Below, piece after piece: positions 36,850-48,099 of a DNA stretch of 50,000 nt (position 1 is its first letter; every line of letters starts with the position of its first letter). Position numbers and translations under genes: made by a program. The notes under the pieces were generated by a model. The model was not told where the DNA came from, did no database searches, and was given only the letters and a program-made list of their open reading frames with translations. The stretch spans positions 344,847-394,846 of the forward strand of contig RPFO01000380.1 of NCBI GenBank assembly GCA_009746045.1, in the 5' to 3' direction. The DNA is from Mesostigma viride. Lineage: Eukaryota; Streptophyta; Mesostigmatophyceae; Mesostigmatales; Mesostigmataceae.

Positions 36850-37402
36850 TTAAGGGTTAACCCCTAAATGGGCAGAAATACTGCCGATGCATCGGCTGTA
36901 ACTTCACAATTTTGCAAACCAGATGCCATCCAACCCACCCATATCCAATGGCTGTCCTTGGGGGCCAAGCATGTCCATGAGTTGCCCTTCGGGTTGGTAT
37001 ATCACAACCTTACATATATGCAGGGTAGGCCATGTATAACTGCCGTCAAAGTCAGGGGGGTCAAGACGAGCGTTTTCATTTTTGGTAGAATGTGCATTTT
37101 GAATTATGTTGTAAGAGCTAGGCACCTACCACTTCAGGGATGATAAACAATTAGTAGCTGAACAGTTTGAGCCATTGGGGTCATCATTTGGGTGGGTATA
37201 CCAGCAGTTACACCCAGTACAGCCCATAGGGGTACCGTTGGTAAAAAGCAACCAAGGGGGTAGGAGTGGGCATACTACCTACTAATACCTACTAATATGG
37301 CCCCCAACCATGGATGCCGCACAATACATTTCCCTTCCACAATGATGGGGAAACATAACTGCATCATCACACTGCCCTTACATGGCACCTATGTGCAGGT
37401 GC

Positions 37403-39170
37403 CAGAGTGAGATCATACGCCGTATAATACGGTATAATACGGTATAATACGTAATACGCTGGCTTTGAGCGTATGATTCATACGTTATAATACGTTTTAG
37501 CGTATAATGACGTATAATACCGTATTATACCGTATGATGCCGTGTTTTCCGCGTTTTTTTTACGTTTTGCGCGGCTAGCCGGATGCCAGAACGACAGGGC
37601 AACGATTTGAAGCCACAGATTTCGTATCTCTACTATAAGTACTGACCCGTCTGAACTTTCACAATTCGACGCGATCTTATTTTGACATTGTGGTGCACAG
37701 TGCGCGCACCGTGCGGAGGTGGCCATGGCGACGTGCGTTCCGTTAAAATATGGCTAATCCGGCGGGCGACAGGCGAAAAAATTAAGCCGATGGTTAAAAG
37801 TGATGTTCTATTATGATGTTTCATAGCATTAAGATCTGCACTATTTGCAAATTCGCTGCCTTTGTTGGTACAGATTTGCACGCGGGTCTCATCCAACGTC
37901 AATTTGGCCGCGATGAATAATCTAGCATGTGTGCCTGCGACGGTAGAACTCGACATTCGTGGGTTATTTTGATGCAGCAAGAGCCGTTTAGTAACGGACA
38001 CCATGAAAATAACCTAAGCATCTTCGATCTGCGGCCATTTCCTGTCATTTCTAAAATGATTTCGTTCAGGCCTGCGCGATCCGCGGTTAATCCATAGTCC
38101 ATGGCTGGCTGGCTTTTCTTGCGCGCCTGGGTAGGAAATAATGCCGGCCGTGGTACGTTGATTTGCCGCATGTCACCGCCCAGTCTGTTTGCGCTCTTAA
38201 TGAACCTGGCATGAAACTTTTTGCGCCGTTTCTGGGTTTTTCTTGCTATTTTGTTCTCCACTTGTTGCAGTTGTGCTATCAGATTTTCCGCAGCTTTCAA
38301 TGGTTTTCCTTACGCTGCGTATGCCATGCTTCCGGCTAAAGCTACCCAGAATTGATCGGGCAGTTATCTGGCTTTGCTACGCTTCCTGTATGGAGGTTTT
38401 CACACGGTAGACATTCTATATTGCGTAGTCAAGGACCCTAGCTGCCTGGGAGCGGCATCACCGTTGCAAGGAGCTGGCGAGCTCATAGACGCCTGTCATG
38501 CTCTTCAGCCTGCTGGAAAACAAGGTTGTTGTATGGAAGGTGAGAATATGTGAGTTACTTATCACATCCCCACCTGTTTAGCCTCCGTGGTTCCCCAACG
38601 GGGACACGAGATTAATTAATATTAATTAATTAATTCAGTTAATTAATTAATTAATGCACACCACGAGTCACACACCTGTAGTCACATGCAGCTCAGTATA
38701 TTCACATAGCATCGCACCATGCAAACATACTACATGCATTAATTGTATACTACTGTAGTATTTGCGTGCATGCACAGCCACATATATATATTAAAATATA
38801 TAATTACTTGCATCAAAGTGAAGGCACCCAAGTAAACATAACCAATATAAAGCCACATACTTAGTATATACACATACACACAATTATGCATGCGCACGTT
38901 TACATTCTCAGTATTACATGCAATACATCGATCGTGTCCACAATATCCACCGTATAGAGTATAGCCGAGGGTAGGGCAACCTTGGATTATGTCCAAAACA
39001 GTGTTAAAAACATGTGGATTGATGGTGGGTGTCTTAAAATGTGTAAAATCAGAGTATTCTGAGTGTGTCCGTACGAAAACGTATAATACCGTATTATACC
39101 GCATTATACCGTATTATACATTATACTCCACCGTGACCGTATAACGCGTATAACGTACGATCTCACTCTG
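37403..39170 (-). mobile_element. hAT-like element copy 1, 1,768 bp
   Basis: Termini CAGAGTGAGATC / GATCTCACTCTG and an 8-bp duplication GCAGGTGC (37395-37402 and 39171-39178) are hAT hallmarks. The subterminal regions hold clustered TATAATACGG repeats, likely transposase binding sites (inference). No hAT transposase domain was recognised. A minus-strand frame at 38300-37899 is kept in both copies but is unassigned. Inside is a LINE-type tail (38592-38655). Confidence 0.85.
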
Positions 39171-39482
39171 GCAGGTGCCACCTTGTCCATGCATGTAGGT
39201 AACGTGGTACGGATACCCTACGCAAGGCATGCATTCTAGGAGGCAGCCACCAACAAACTAGTGATTTTAAGCCTATTTCAGCTTGCCCTAGTAAGGATAA
39301 ACTAGGCCTAAGCTGCTATAGCTTGCCAGGTGATGGCCAGCACACCTGGTGGCACATGCTGACCGACAATGGGAAGCTTCTACTCACCGGTTACATGCTT
39401 GATGATGCCACAGAGACCAGCCAACTGCCTCACACTCATGCAATATGTGTGTGGGAAATGTATAACAAACATATATGGAGGT

Positions 39483-39685
39483 CAGGAGAACTTTTGCGGA
39501 TGACTGTAGGTGTAAGTTGGCGATGCCATGGTAACCGGAGACGTCCGTCCTATAGTCAGCAAAATTGGTGCGAGAGGTCCCCAGTTCGATTCCGGTCGGA
39601 TTCATTTGCAGATCGCGTTTTCCGCGTTTTCCGCGGCCTGGCACTGAACGCAAAGGTTTTCACCTTTGCGGAGTGTCTGATCAGA
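39483..39685 (+). mobile_element. tRNA-derived SINE copy 2, 203 bp
   Basis: Flanked by a 12-bp duplication ATATATGGAGGT (39471-39482 and 39686-39697), while Q copy 1 has a single ATATATGGAGGT. The boundaries are therefore exact. It contains a B-box (CAGTTCGATTCC) and a 3' hairpin CGCAAAGG-TTTT-CACCTTTGCG. It needs LINE enzymes to move. Confidence 0.88.
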
Positions 39686-40072
39686 ATATATGGAGGTATT
39701 CAAACCCATACAGCCTCTAAAACTTATCACCATCACCCTGTGGCAGGTCAACTGACTGAGGGAAGCATCTAAGAAGGGTGTTTTAGAAAGGGGCCAGGCC
39801 AGGGTCAAGAAAGAGCATAATAATGCAAAAAGAATGTGCTACACAAGCTAGAACGTATATATAAACGTCAAACATCGATAGGAAAACGATGATTAAGCTT
39901 TACCAGGCATGGATGGCGTTACCTTGGCCCAGGCGGTGGCCGCAAAATGGCGCATTTCGGAACACCAAAGTTGTGCAGCATGGTCGCTGGATTCGGCGAT
40001 TTCTGGCAACCCTTGCACGTTTACGACTACCATGTATCATAAAAAGTACAAAGAAACCAATATATCCTTTAA

Positions 40073-42152
40073 CCCTTAAACTGTACTGAGTCCGTTTTCG
40101 TGGCGCCAGTTGAACTCGCGCCACTCTAACGGACTGAGTTTGTGGCAGAACCAGGCGCCGCGCCAATAATAATTTAACGGTCAAACCTGGGGGGATCGAA
40201 AGATCTAGACGTAAGCTATGCCTGGCGCTATTCAGACCGTATTTTGGACACCTGGCCAGGGAGATATGCTTGAGCAAAGTTAGGGGGGTACCATGGTCCA
40301 ACGGGACCGACGTGCATGAAAAATATTGACGCGCACGGCTATGGCGGTGCACACAACTGACTGGTACGAGAGAATGGCTTGACATAATGGACTCAAATTT
40401 TGTAGGCATGATTTTCAAGTCCTAAAAACGTTTTATCCCCAGCCATGGAACGTTTGAAGATGCGTAGATGGGTCATCGGGGTGCTGGTTGGCGCAGCAAA
40501 TCATGTCAGCGGCCAGGCGGTGACAGTGCGAGTGCTGCATGTTGCTAGGCGGAAATTTTCGAGGTATTTGCGCATGGATAAACCTTTGACGTCGTTCCCA
40601 ACCAGATTTGCTAGAATTGGCAGCCAGGAAAGGCTCGAGGCTACGTCCATGAATCGGGCGTGCTGGCTCCCGCAGGAAAGGTAATCTGCTGTTCCGACCT
40701 GGTACGTTCTAGCCTCCTAGCGTGTTCCGTTAACCGTATATGGTTGTATTATCGTTTATAACTAATATCAGGGTTATAATCGAGGGCTTGTGATTGTCAT
40801 TTTGTTGTTTTGCTCCCTCTACGCATCGGCTTGTCATAGTTGTGGAATACCATCAGGTCAAGCAGATTTTGGACCATGTTTGGTCGCTGTTAGCTGAGGC
40901 TGCAACGGAAATAGCGTGATAACGGTTGGTATTGGTTAGTAATATGGTAAAGGTGATTACCCAATGCTTTTCCTGGCTCAAACAGCCCGAGACAAGTTCT
41001 TTTCTGACCAGTTTTAGGCATGGCTTCTTGTTTTGCTGGCCAACGCCCACCTTCTGATTTTGCATCCATTGCATGTGACAAACATGGAGATACCCAATAC
41101 CTGTTTGCATGGAAGCATTACCAACTTGTTCATTTTGTTTACTTTATTGTTGCAAAGAACGTGGAGGTGTTTTGTCATTCATCGGGTGGGTTAGTGATGT
41201 AGCTCCTTGCCACCCCTTTGACGCGCGCTTGAGGCCTTGATTAATGAGCCTTTCACCTATTTTTTAGCATGGTCTTGTGTCTTATATGCTGGCTTATCTC
41301 AGCTTCCACGCTGGGCCAGTGGCTGGCCTCGACGACGACAACGCCCGCCGCCAGCGTGCCATGCAGCCCTTGTCAGCCCGCAGCCCGGCTGGCCGCGCAT
41401 GGGCTGAGGCCAATGGCCGCACGACCCGCACGTTGGCAGCTGGCACCCAGCTGACAGGGCCTTGTAGGAGGCAGGATCTGCGCACCCAGAGGCGCAATCC
41501 GTAGTTTGGCACATAGCCAGGTAGCCCAATTGACAGTTAGCTACACCCTTGGCTAGTCTTGCGCTATGTATACCGCACGCGCGCGCTAGTGCCATTTTGG
41601 CCCCTTGCGGCATGTTGGCATGTGTTATATGGCATGGTCTCTTGTTTTATCACCTGGGTATGGTGCATGATGCCCAATTGGGCATCCCTTGTTGTTTCAT
41701 GCCAATTGGAATAAAGTTTTGTGTTGTTATGCTACCATTTATACCCCTGCCAGCTGGCACCGTTATAACGGTGCCAGCTGGCTTTGGCCATTTTGTAGCT
41801 AGCGTCCACAGTTTTGTGACATTTCATGTTGTGAATGGATTGATGGCATGTCTATGATTATAATAACCTGCCTTTAAAAGGCCAGGGCCAACTGATTTGT
41901 GTAAATGGTCGATAATGCATTATATATGTCTCCAACCCCATGTGCACTGTACCCCCCTGAGGGGGGTGCTATTTTTAGCAGGTGTAGGGCATGGATATGT
42001 GACCAACCAAATTTCCCAAACATTATTTGATATAAAAGCATGCTTGGTTCCAAGGGTGGGCCAGAAAATGTTATTTGGCTAGTTACTCTCAGGCGCACAA
42101 AGATACCCAAACTCAGTCCGTTCTCGTGGTTCGAGTTTTGACAGTTGAAGGG
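40073..42152 (-). mobile_element. TTAA element PB-A copy 3, diverged
   Basis: Begins CCCTTAAACTGTACTGAG and ends CAGTTGAAGGG between TTAA at 40069-40072 and 42153-42156. Q copy 1 has a single TTAA there (34709). It is 2,080 bp, longer than and clearly diverged from copies 1 and 2, so it is probably older. Confidence 0.82.
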
Positions 42153-42810
42153 TTAAAATACGCCGGAAAGGTATTGCTGTCAACGTTTCTATCGTCCGGC
42201 CTGATCGCAGTTTTTTCCAGCAAGAACGCTGCCGACACCTATCAAATGGCATTCCCGCGAACCAAAAATTGGCCTGTATCATCTTTAGGACGTATAAAAT
42301 CAATTTCCTGAGTTTGGTCAGAAAATTCGAACGAAAACGTAAATGCCATGCGTGGGCGCAAGCCGCCATGGCCAGGTCGTCGTTTTCCGGAATGCACGTT
42401 TTACGTGAAAAAGTACCCTGACCCCTTGTACTTTGACCGGCCAGAACACCTCTATAACTTTGTCAGAAGTATGCAAACCCTAGTACCATGCTGTGAGGAA
42501 AATTATAAACTTTCGATCTTCTCAGCTAAACTTTTCCTAATTCTCAATAGTTTTCGCGGCATTTGGTCCCCCGAGAAGGGGCCGACGTGTCGGCTGTAAC
42601 TCAGTTTTAGGCGGAAAATCGGCAGCCAGACCATTTAGGGGTTAAGAGCAGTAAAGCGCGCACGTGCCCGGCGCATGACGTGATCCACGATCGACAATAA
42701 TGAACAGGTATCCACTGCCGGGTGGTGCTGCGTCGCTTCCCCCAGAAGCCAGGTGAGACGTCAACCTCCCTTGCCGACGAGCTAAAAAAAAGGACGAGCT
42801 CCTTGCCCTC

Positions 42811-43126
42811 ATGGGCCTGGTAGGTGAGGTAGAACTGCGTGGGTGCCACCGCCTTCCCCACTCACGGGACAAGGCGGCTCCCCCACCAGTCCTGCTCACC
42901 TTCCCCTCCCGTGAGGACAAGCAGCGGTTCCTCTCTCGTCGCAAGCGGTTGCACGACCTCACCTGGACGCGGCTGGACGACGACCTGACCCCCGCTCAGC
43001 AGCAGCAGCGACGTGACCTGCATGGCCTGAATACCTCCGCCACAAGCAGGACCCCTGGCAGAAGCCCAAGGTGTACTGGAGGGGCGGGGACCTGATGATC
43101 AACCACAAGATGTGGACGCCCCCAGC
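42811..43126 (+). pseudogene. L1-ORF1-like nucleic-acid-binding protein, C-terminal part
   Basis: Reads PVLLTFPSREDKQRFLSRRK, then RLDDDLTPAQQQQRRDLHGL. After a frame change near 43040 it continues as VYWRGGDLMINHKMWTPPAG to a stop. The DLTPxQ motif followed by a Trp-rich end is typical of LINE ORF1 C-terminal domains (known family pattern). Truncated at the N-terminus and frameshifted. Confidence 0.65.
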
Positions 43127-43273
43127 GGGCTAGAATAGCTTGTAGCCCTAGCTTTACTTCAATGGTAGTCACTGCATGCCGCCATGGCAGCCATGCTTAG
43201 AATGTTTGCCTAGTTGTGCCACCTTACCTAGTCGCGTGCACCGCTAACGCACGGTACACAACCAGCCATATAT

Positions 43274-43330
43274 TCTGATCAGACACTCCGCAAAGGTGAA
43301 AACCTTTGCGTTCAGTGCCAGGCCGCGGAA
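43274..43330 (-). mobile_element. 5'-truncated SINE fragment
   Basis: The 3' 57 bases of the SINE in antisense, with the 3' hairpin intact. It is flanked by the 14-bp duplication AACCAGCCATATAT (43260-43273 and 43331-43344), which marks a separate retroposition event. Confidence 0.85.
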
Positions 43331-43667
43331 AACCAGCCATATATAGCCTTAAGTAGCTTAGTCCTTGTACAGCCATGCTACGTCCTGGCTTCGATCAGAT
43401 TACTTGCCCACGCCTCCTGCCCACGGCTCCTTGTTATGATATGCTCACATGGGTCTTATTGCACCCACAGGCTGCCGGATCGTTAGCGTGTCCGTTTAGC
43501 TAGCGCGCCCGAATGCAGCTGTGGCATGCCTTAGGCATGAAGGAGACTGGGGGTCTCTGCCCTTTCTCCTGTAGACTGCACACACAGGGATTAAAAGCAC
43601 TTCGGTGCTCCGTGACTCCCCAACGGGAGCACGAGTTTAATTAATTAATTAATTAATGAACAGGTAT

Positions 43668-44620
43668 GGGGACAGGACACAACCTTGCCACACCCCGTGG
43701 TGAAGGGGGAATGGTGGTGGAGTGGTGCCTTCCGCAGTCCGCACTACTGCCTGTGAGCCCTCATACAGTCGGCGAATGGCCGGGCAGCAATAAACGCAGG
43801 TGGCACCCGATCCAGAGCTAGGATGGCCCAAAGAGCCCCCCAGAGATTCGTGTCAAAGGCCTTGATATAGTCAACAAAAATGAAGACCAGCGGCAAACTG
43901 TCAGGGGGAAGGCGACGCACCTCCTCCATCAACCGGCGCGCGACAAACACAGCCATGACAGTGTTACATGCAGTACGACCACGACGGAAACCCATCTGAG
44001 ACTCACCCAGGTGTGGGTCCAGCGCGGCGCGGAGCCTGTGCGCAGCATCATGCGCGCATGAAGACCTTCAACGCGGCGCTCTGGAGGCAGACACCCCGGT
44101 AGTTACCGGGGTCAGCAGCTGAGCCCTTCTTGTACAGCATGACACGGATGCATGGCCGTCTGCCACTCAGCAGACGGAGGCTCGTCAGAGAGCAGGACAC
44201 GGTTGCAGAACGCCAGCAGAAGATCCCTAACCGCCGGATCAGGGGTCTTCAGCAGCTCAGCAGAAAGGTGGTCGGCACCGACCGCCGCATCGTACCGCAG
44301 GCGAGCAAGGGCGCCGTCCAATTCCTTCAAAGTGAAGGGGGGGACGACGTCGTCAGTGGCAAGGCAGCCCTCCTGCAAGGCGGGGACTTGGTAGTCCGCG
44401 GCCGAGGGGGGGGCCGCTGGCGGCGGCGCCGGGGGTCCGGCGACCCCGAGGCGGGCGGCCGTCTCGGGGTGAAGCGGCCGGGGGGGGGGGGCGCGAGCCC
44501 CACCGGTCAAGGAAACATTGATTGTGGGCCAACCAGCGGACAAGGCTGACCGGCGCCGTGCCGTCTCCCGTGTGCTCCACCGGGGTGCGCTGCCGCCGGC
44601 CGCCGAGCCGGTCGAGGTCG
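43668..44620 (-). pseudogene. LINE ORF, N-terminal RT region
   Basis: Minus-strand pieces read FTLKELDGALARLRYDAAVG, then GFRRGRTACNTVMAVFVARR, then FVDYIKAFDT (RT motif A), then GCVLSPYLF. They lie in two or three frames, so frameshifts have accumulated. Order and spacing fit one RT running toward 42646 and then 27465. Confidence 0.82.
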
Positions 44621-44628
44621 GGTACCAC

Positions 44629-46375
44629 CAGTGTGAGATCATACGCCGTATAATACGGTATAATACGGTATAATACGTAATACGCTGGCTTTTAGCGTAT
44701 AATTTTTCATACGTAATACGTTTTAGCGCATAATGACGTATAATACCGTATAATACCGTATAATGCCGTGTTTTCCGCGTTTTTTTTACGTTTTGCGCGG
44801 CTAGGATGCCAGAACGACAGGGCAACGATTTGAAGCCACAGATTTCGTATCTCTACTAAGTACTGACCCGTCTGAACTTTCACAATTCGACGCGATCTTA
44901 TTTTGACATTGTGGTGCACAGTGCGCGCACCGTGCGGAGGTGGCCATGGCGACGTGCGTTCCGTTAAAATATGGCTAATCCGGCGGGCGACAGGCTAAAA
45001 AATTAAGCCGATGGTTAAAAGTGATGTTCTATTATGATGTTTCATAGCAAGATCTGCACTATTTGCAAATTCGCTGCCTTTGTTGGTACAGATTTGCACG
45101 GGGGTCTCATCCAACGTCAATTTGGCCGCGATGAATAATCTAGCATGTGTGCCTGCGACGGTAGAACTCGACATTCGTGGGTTATTTTGATGCAGCAAGA
45201 GCCGTTTAGTAACGGACACCATGAAAATAACCTAAGCATCTTCGATCTGCGGCCATTTCCTGTCATTTCTAAACTGATTTCGTTCAGGCCTGCGCGATCC
45301 GCGGTTAATCCATCCATGGCTGGCTGGCTTTTCTTGCGCGCCTGGGTAGGAAATAATGCCGGCCGTGGTACGTTGATTTGCCGCATGTCACCGCCCAGTC
45401 CGTTTGCGCTCTTAATGAACCTGGCATGAAACTTTTTGCGCCGTTTCTGGGTTTTTCTTGCTATTTTGTTCTCCACTTGTTGCAGTTGTGCTATCAGATT
45501 TTCCGCAGCTTTCAATGGTTTTCCTTACGCTGCGTATGCCATGCTTCCTAAAGCTACCCAGAATTGATCGGGCAGTTATCTGGCTTTGCTACGCTTCCTG
45601 TATGGAGGTTTTCACACGGTAGACATTATATATTGCGTAGTCAAGGACCCTAGCTGCCTGGGAGCGGCATCACCGTTGCAAGGAGCTGGCGAGCTCATAG
45701 ACGCCTGTCATGCTCTTCAGCCTGCTGGAAAACAAGGTTGTTGTATGGAAGGTGAGAATATGTGAGTTACTTATCACATCCCCACCTGTTTAGCCTCCGT
45801 GGTCCCCCAACGGGGACACGAGATTAATTAATATTAATTAATTAATTCAGTTAATTAATTAATTAATGCACACCACGAGTCACACACCTGTAGTCACATG
45901 CAGCTCAGTATATTCACATAGCATCGCACCATGCAAACATACTACATGCATTAATTGTATACTACTGTAGTATTTGCGTGCATGCACAGCCACATATATA
46001 TATTAAAATATATAATTACTTGCATCAAAGTGAAGGCACCCAAGTAAACATAACCAATATAAAGCCACATATATACACATACACACAATTATGCATGCGC
46101 ACGTTTACATTCTCAGTATTACATGCAATACATCGATCGTGTCCACAATATCCACCGTATAGAGTATAGCCGAGGGTAGGGCAACCTTGGATTATGTCCA
46201 AAACAGTGTTAAAAACATGTGGATTGATGGTGGGTGTCTTAAAATGTGTAAAATCAGAGTATTCTGAGTGTGTCCGTACGAAAACGTATAATACCGTATT
46301 ATACCGTATTATACCGTATTATACATTATACTCCACCGTGACCGTATAACACGTATAACGTACGATCTCACTCTG
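44629..46375 (-). mobile_element. hAT-like element copy 2, 1,747 bp
   Basis: A nearly identical second copy of the 37403-39170 element. The 8-bp duplication GGTACCAC stands at 44621-44628 and 46376-46383. Its left terminus reads CAGTGTGAGATC, one base different from copy 1. It interrupts the LINE between endonuclease and RT. The unassigned minus-strand frame recurs at 45515-45117. Confidence 0.88.
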
Positions 46376-46383
46376 GGTACCAC

Positions 46384-47560
46384 ATGTCCTTGCCCTCAGT
46401 GGTCATTGCGAGCCTGGCAGGCCTTAATTGGCATCCGCGATGCACTGGGCCGCCTCCGCGTCCTGAGCATGCTCGTAGGCCTCCACGAGGGCGGCCTTGA
46501 GCACTGGTTTCTGCAGCGGGTCCCGGTTACGCTTGAGACGGTGCCGGGCGGCCAAGACCTTGGGGTCCTGGCGGTAGAGCGGGCCGGGGCGGCGGCGGGG
46601 CATGACCGGCAGGTGCCGGGCCGCCAGCAACGGGGCACGGGCCGCAAAGCCCGCAAACATGGCGGCGTTGGGGGCACCCTTGTCCAGCTCGTCGACCAAG
46701 CCCGGGCGTCCAGGGCCGACAGGTTCTCCCGTCGGCACCGGTTCCGCTCGTGCTCGGCGTCCGTCCAGTCCTCAGGATCTCGATCCCCGGACCGGGCGTA
46801 GAGCAGACCAGTCAGGGCGGACCACTGGGGCGCGGCGCGCGGGCCGCGGGGACGTGGAACCGGAGCCGAAGGGTCGCGCGCACCAACCGCGGTGGTCAGA
46901 GCACACCGTGGGCGTGTCAAACACTCGGGCGTCCAGAACCGAGGTGCACCTGGGCTGCCGTACCACCACGTAGTCCAAACAGGCCTGACGGCCGTTAGGG
47001 CCACGAAAAGTGACCTTGGAAGTCCTGTGAGGGACGTTGGAAGTGGCAGTTGACAGCAACCATCCCGCTATCCCGCAAAAAAGGCAGAAAACAGGGGAGT
47101 GTTGTTGTTAGCTTCCGTGTCAGCAGGCGCAAAGCGACTGCCAGCAGTGCCCACGGGGAGCGTGGCATTGGCGTCGAGCAGCATAACCAAAAAGTGGCGG
47201 GCCGGAGTGTCAGACCCCCTCAAGGCTATGCAAGGACTCGAAGAACTCCTGGCGCTCCGACTCAGGTAGACCACTATGGGGTGCATAGCCCATCCCCACC
47301 GTGAGGTGGTGCTTAGACCGCCCCTCGACGGAGGTGAAATGTGCTACCATAAGGCATGGTGTTAGAAACTTAAGCGTACTGAGGCTAGCAACTGCCAACG
47401 GCGAACACAAAAGACCAACACCACCTTGGCCTGGCGTCCCACTTCCAGCGAAGTATCGAAACGCCAACCGCCTGCAAGGCGGTTAGTGCTCACCGTGCCA
47501 AATGGCACCTGGCGACGGTGCTCCTGCACGCCTAGAATATATGACAAAATGACATGACAA
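46384..47560 (-). pseudogene. LINE ORF, APE-type endonuclease and linker
   Basis: Minus-strand pieces: ILGVQEHRRQ near the start (catalytic Glu in QEH), then LTVGMGYAPHSGLPESERQ, LLDANATLPVG in place of the usual GDFNA, and ACLDYVVVRQ with VCSDHRGW (the SDH catalytic end). They fall in more than one frame. The linker then runs MPRRRPGPLYRQDPKVLAAR toward the hAT insertion. This is the target-nicking domain of the LINE. Confidence 0.8.
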
Positions 47561-48017
47561 ATCTTAGTTCGAAGTACGAATATACCGACGGACAGGACGA
47601 AAGGAGACGAACTGTACGATAAAAATGGAACGACGAGACGGCATGAGCCGGCAATACGGGTACATAAACGGAATAGGACGGCATGCGCCGGGGCCACTGG
47701 GATGCGCACGCACGCGGCGCCAACGTGCACCCGCTAAATACCACGTAACTGACGCGAGTCGGGCCCGTAATTGAACCGGTGCGTAATTACTACAAGCCAG
47801 CAGCATTAGTTAATGAATGGCGGCCTTTGCCTGTAGAGCATCAGTATGATGTGTGAGATATGAGGGTCCCAGCCAGCGGAATCCGGGTAGGGCATGAACG
47901 AGCCAGGTACGACAGCGTATTTGCGTGTTGTTTGCAGCGGAATACGTATCCCATGCATGATTAATATAGGTTTGCCACGCGTCAGATTACAACGGGATAC
48001 ACCGCGTTCTAACCCTA
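47561..48017 (-). other. Probable 5' region of the LINE
   Basis: No conserved domain. It is assigned to the LINE only because the pre-endonuclease frame continues here and a possible 9-bp duplication (AACGCGATG) begins at 48018. Confidence 0.35.
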
Positions 48018-48099
48018 CAACGCGATGTATCGCGATGTAAAAAAACACGGGTTAATGACGATTTTATCCATGCTTATTTCAGCAAGCTTCCATGCCTGT

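Larger units (their letters stand above)
27470..36856 (+). mobile_element. TTAA element PB-A copy 1 (split by H and by copy 2)
   Basis: A piggyBac-type layout. The element begins CCCTTAAATGGTGTC at 27470 and runs to 29172. It resumes as GTACCATTTAA at 35118-35128 and finishes with GGG at 36854-36856, followed by TTAA. The gaps are element H and PB-A copy 2. The three pieces together reproduce the terminus of copy 2 exactly. The left flank is AGAA instead of TTAA. No transposase was recognised, so it is non-autonomous. An open frame at 27874-28245 is conserved in copy 2 but has no known domain. Confidence 0.8.
36861..42641 (+). mobile_element. TTAA element Q copy 2, carrying three later insertions
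   Basis: Ends CCCCTAAATGG and CCATTTAGGGG, flanked by TTAA (36857-36860 and 42642-42645). About 1.7 kb belongs to Q itself; the rest is the hAT-like element, a SINE and PB-A copy 3, all absent from Q copy 1. The right flank is the interrupted LINE RT. Confidence 0.8.
42712..43654 (+). mobile_element. Retrotransposed LINE-related piece inside the LINE RT
   Basis: Flanked by the 13-bp duplication AATGAACAGGTAT (42699-42711 and 43655-43667). It ends with stem-loop CTCCCCAACGGGAG (43616-43629) and a (TTAA)n tail, so its 3' end was made by target-primed reverse transcription. It carries a broken ORF1-like gene and a SINE fragment but no RT. Confidence 0.82.
26342..48017 (-). mobile_element. LINE (non-LTR retrotransposon) split by nested insertions
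   Basis: One minus-strand LINE is reconstructed from four pieces: 48017-46384 (endonuclease side), 44620-43668 (linker and RT start), 42698-42646 (RT middle) and 27465-26342 (RT end, C-terminus and 3' tail). The gaps are explained by a hAT-like element, a retrotransposed LINE piece and a 15.2-kb block of transposons, each with a target duplication. The reading frame continues across the 15.2-kb block (RFTAL to GFEPGLDI). An APE-type endonuclease precedes the RT, no RNase H is visible, and the tail is a short AAATT repeat. The ends may share AACGCGATG (26331 and 48018), a possible 9-bp duplication, so the 5' end is tentative. The clade was not assigned. Confidence 0.75.

Noticed and set aside
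27460-36850. Single large inverted duplication with 1.7-kb arms
   Set aside because: The arms end at TTAA-type element termini and are better explained as two independent PB-A insertions plus element H.
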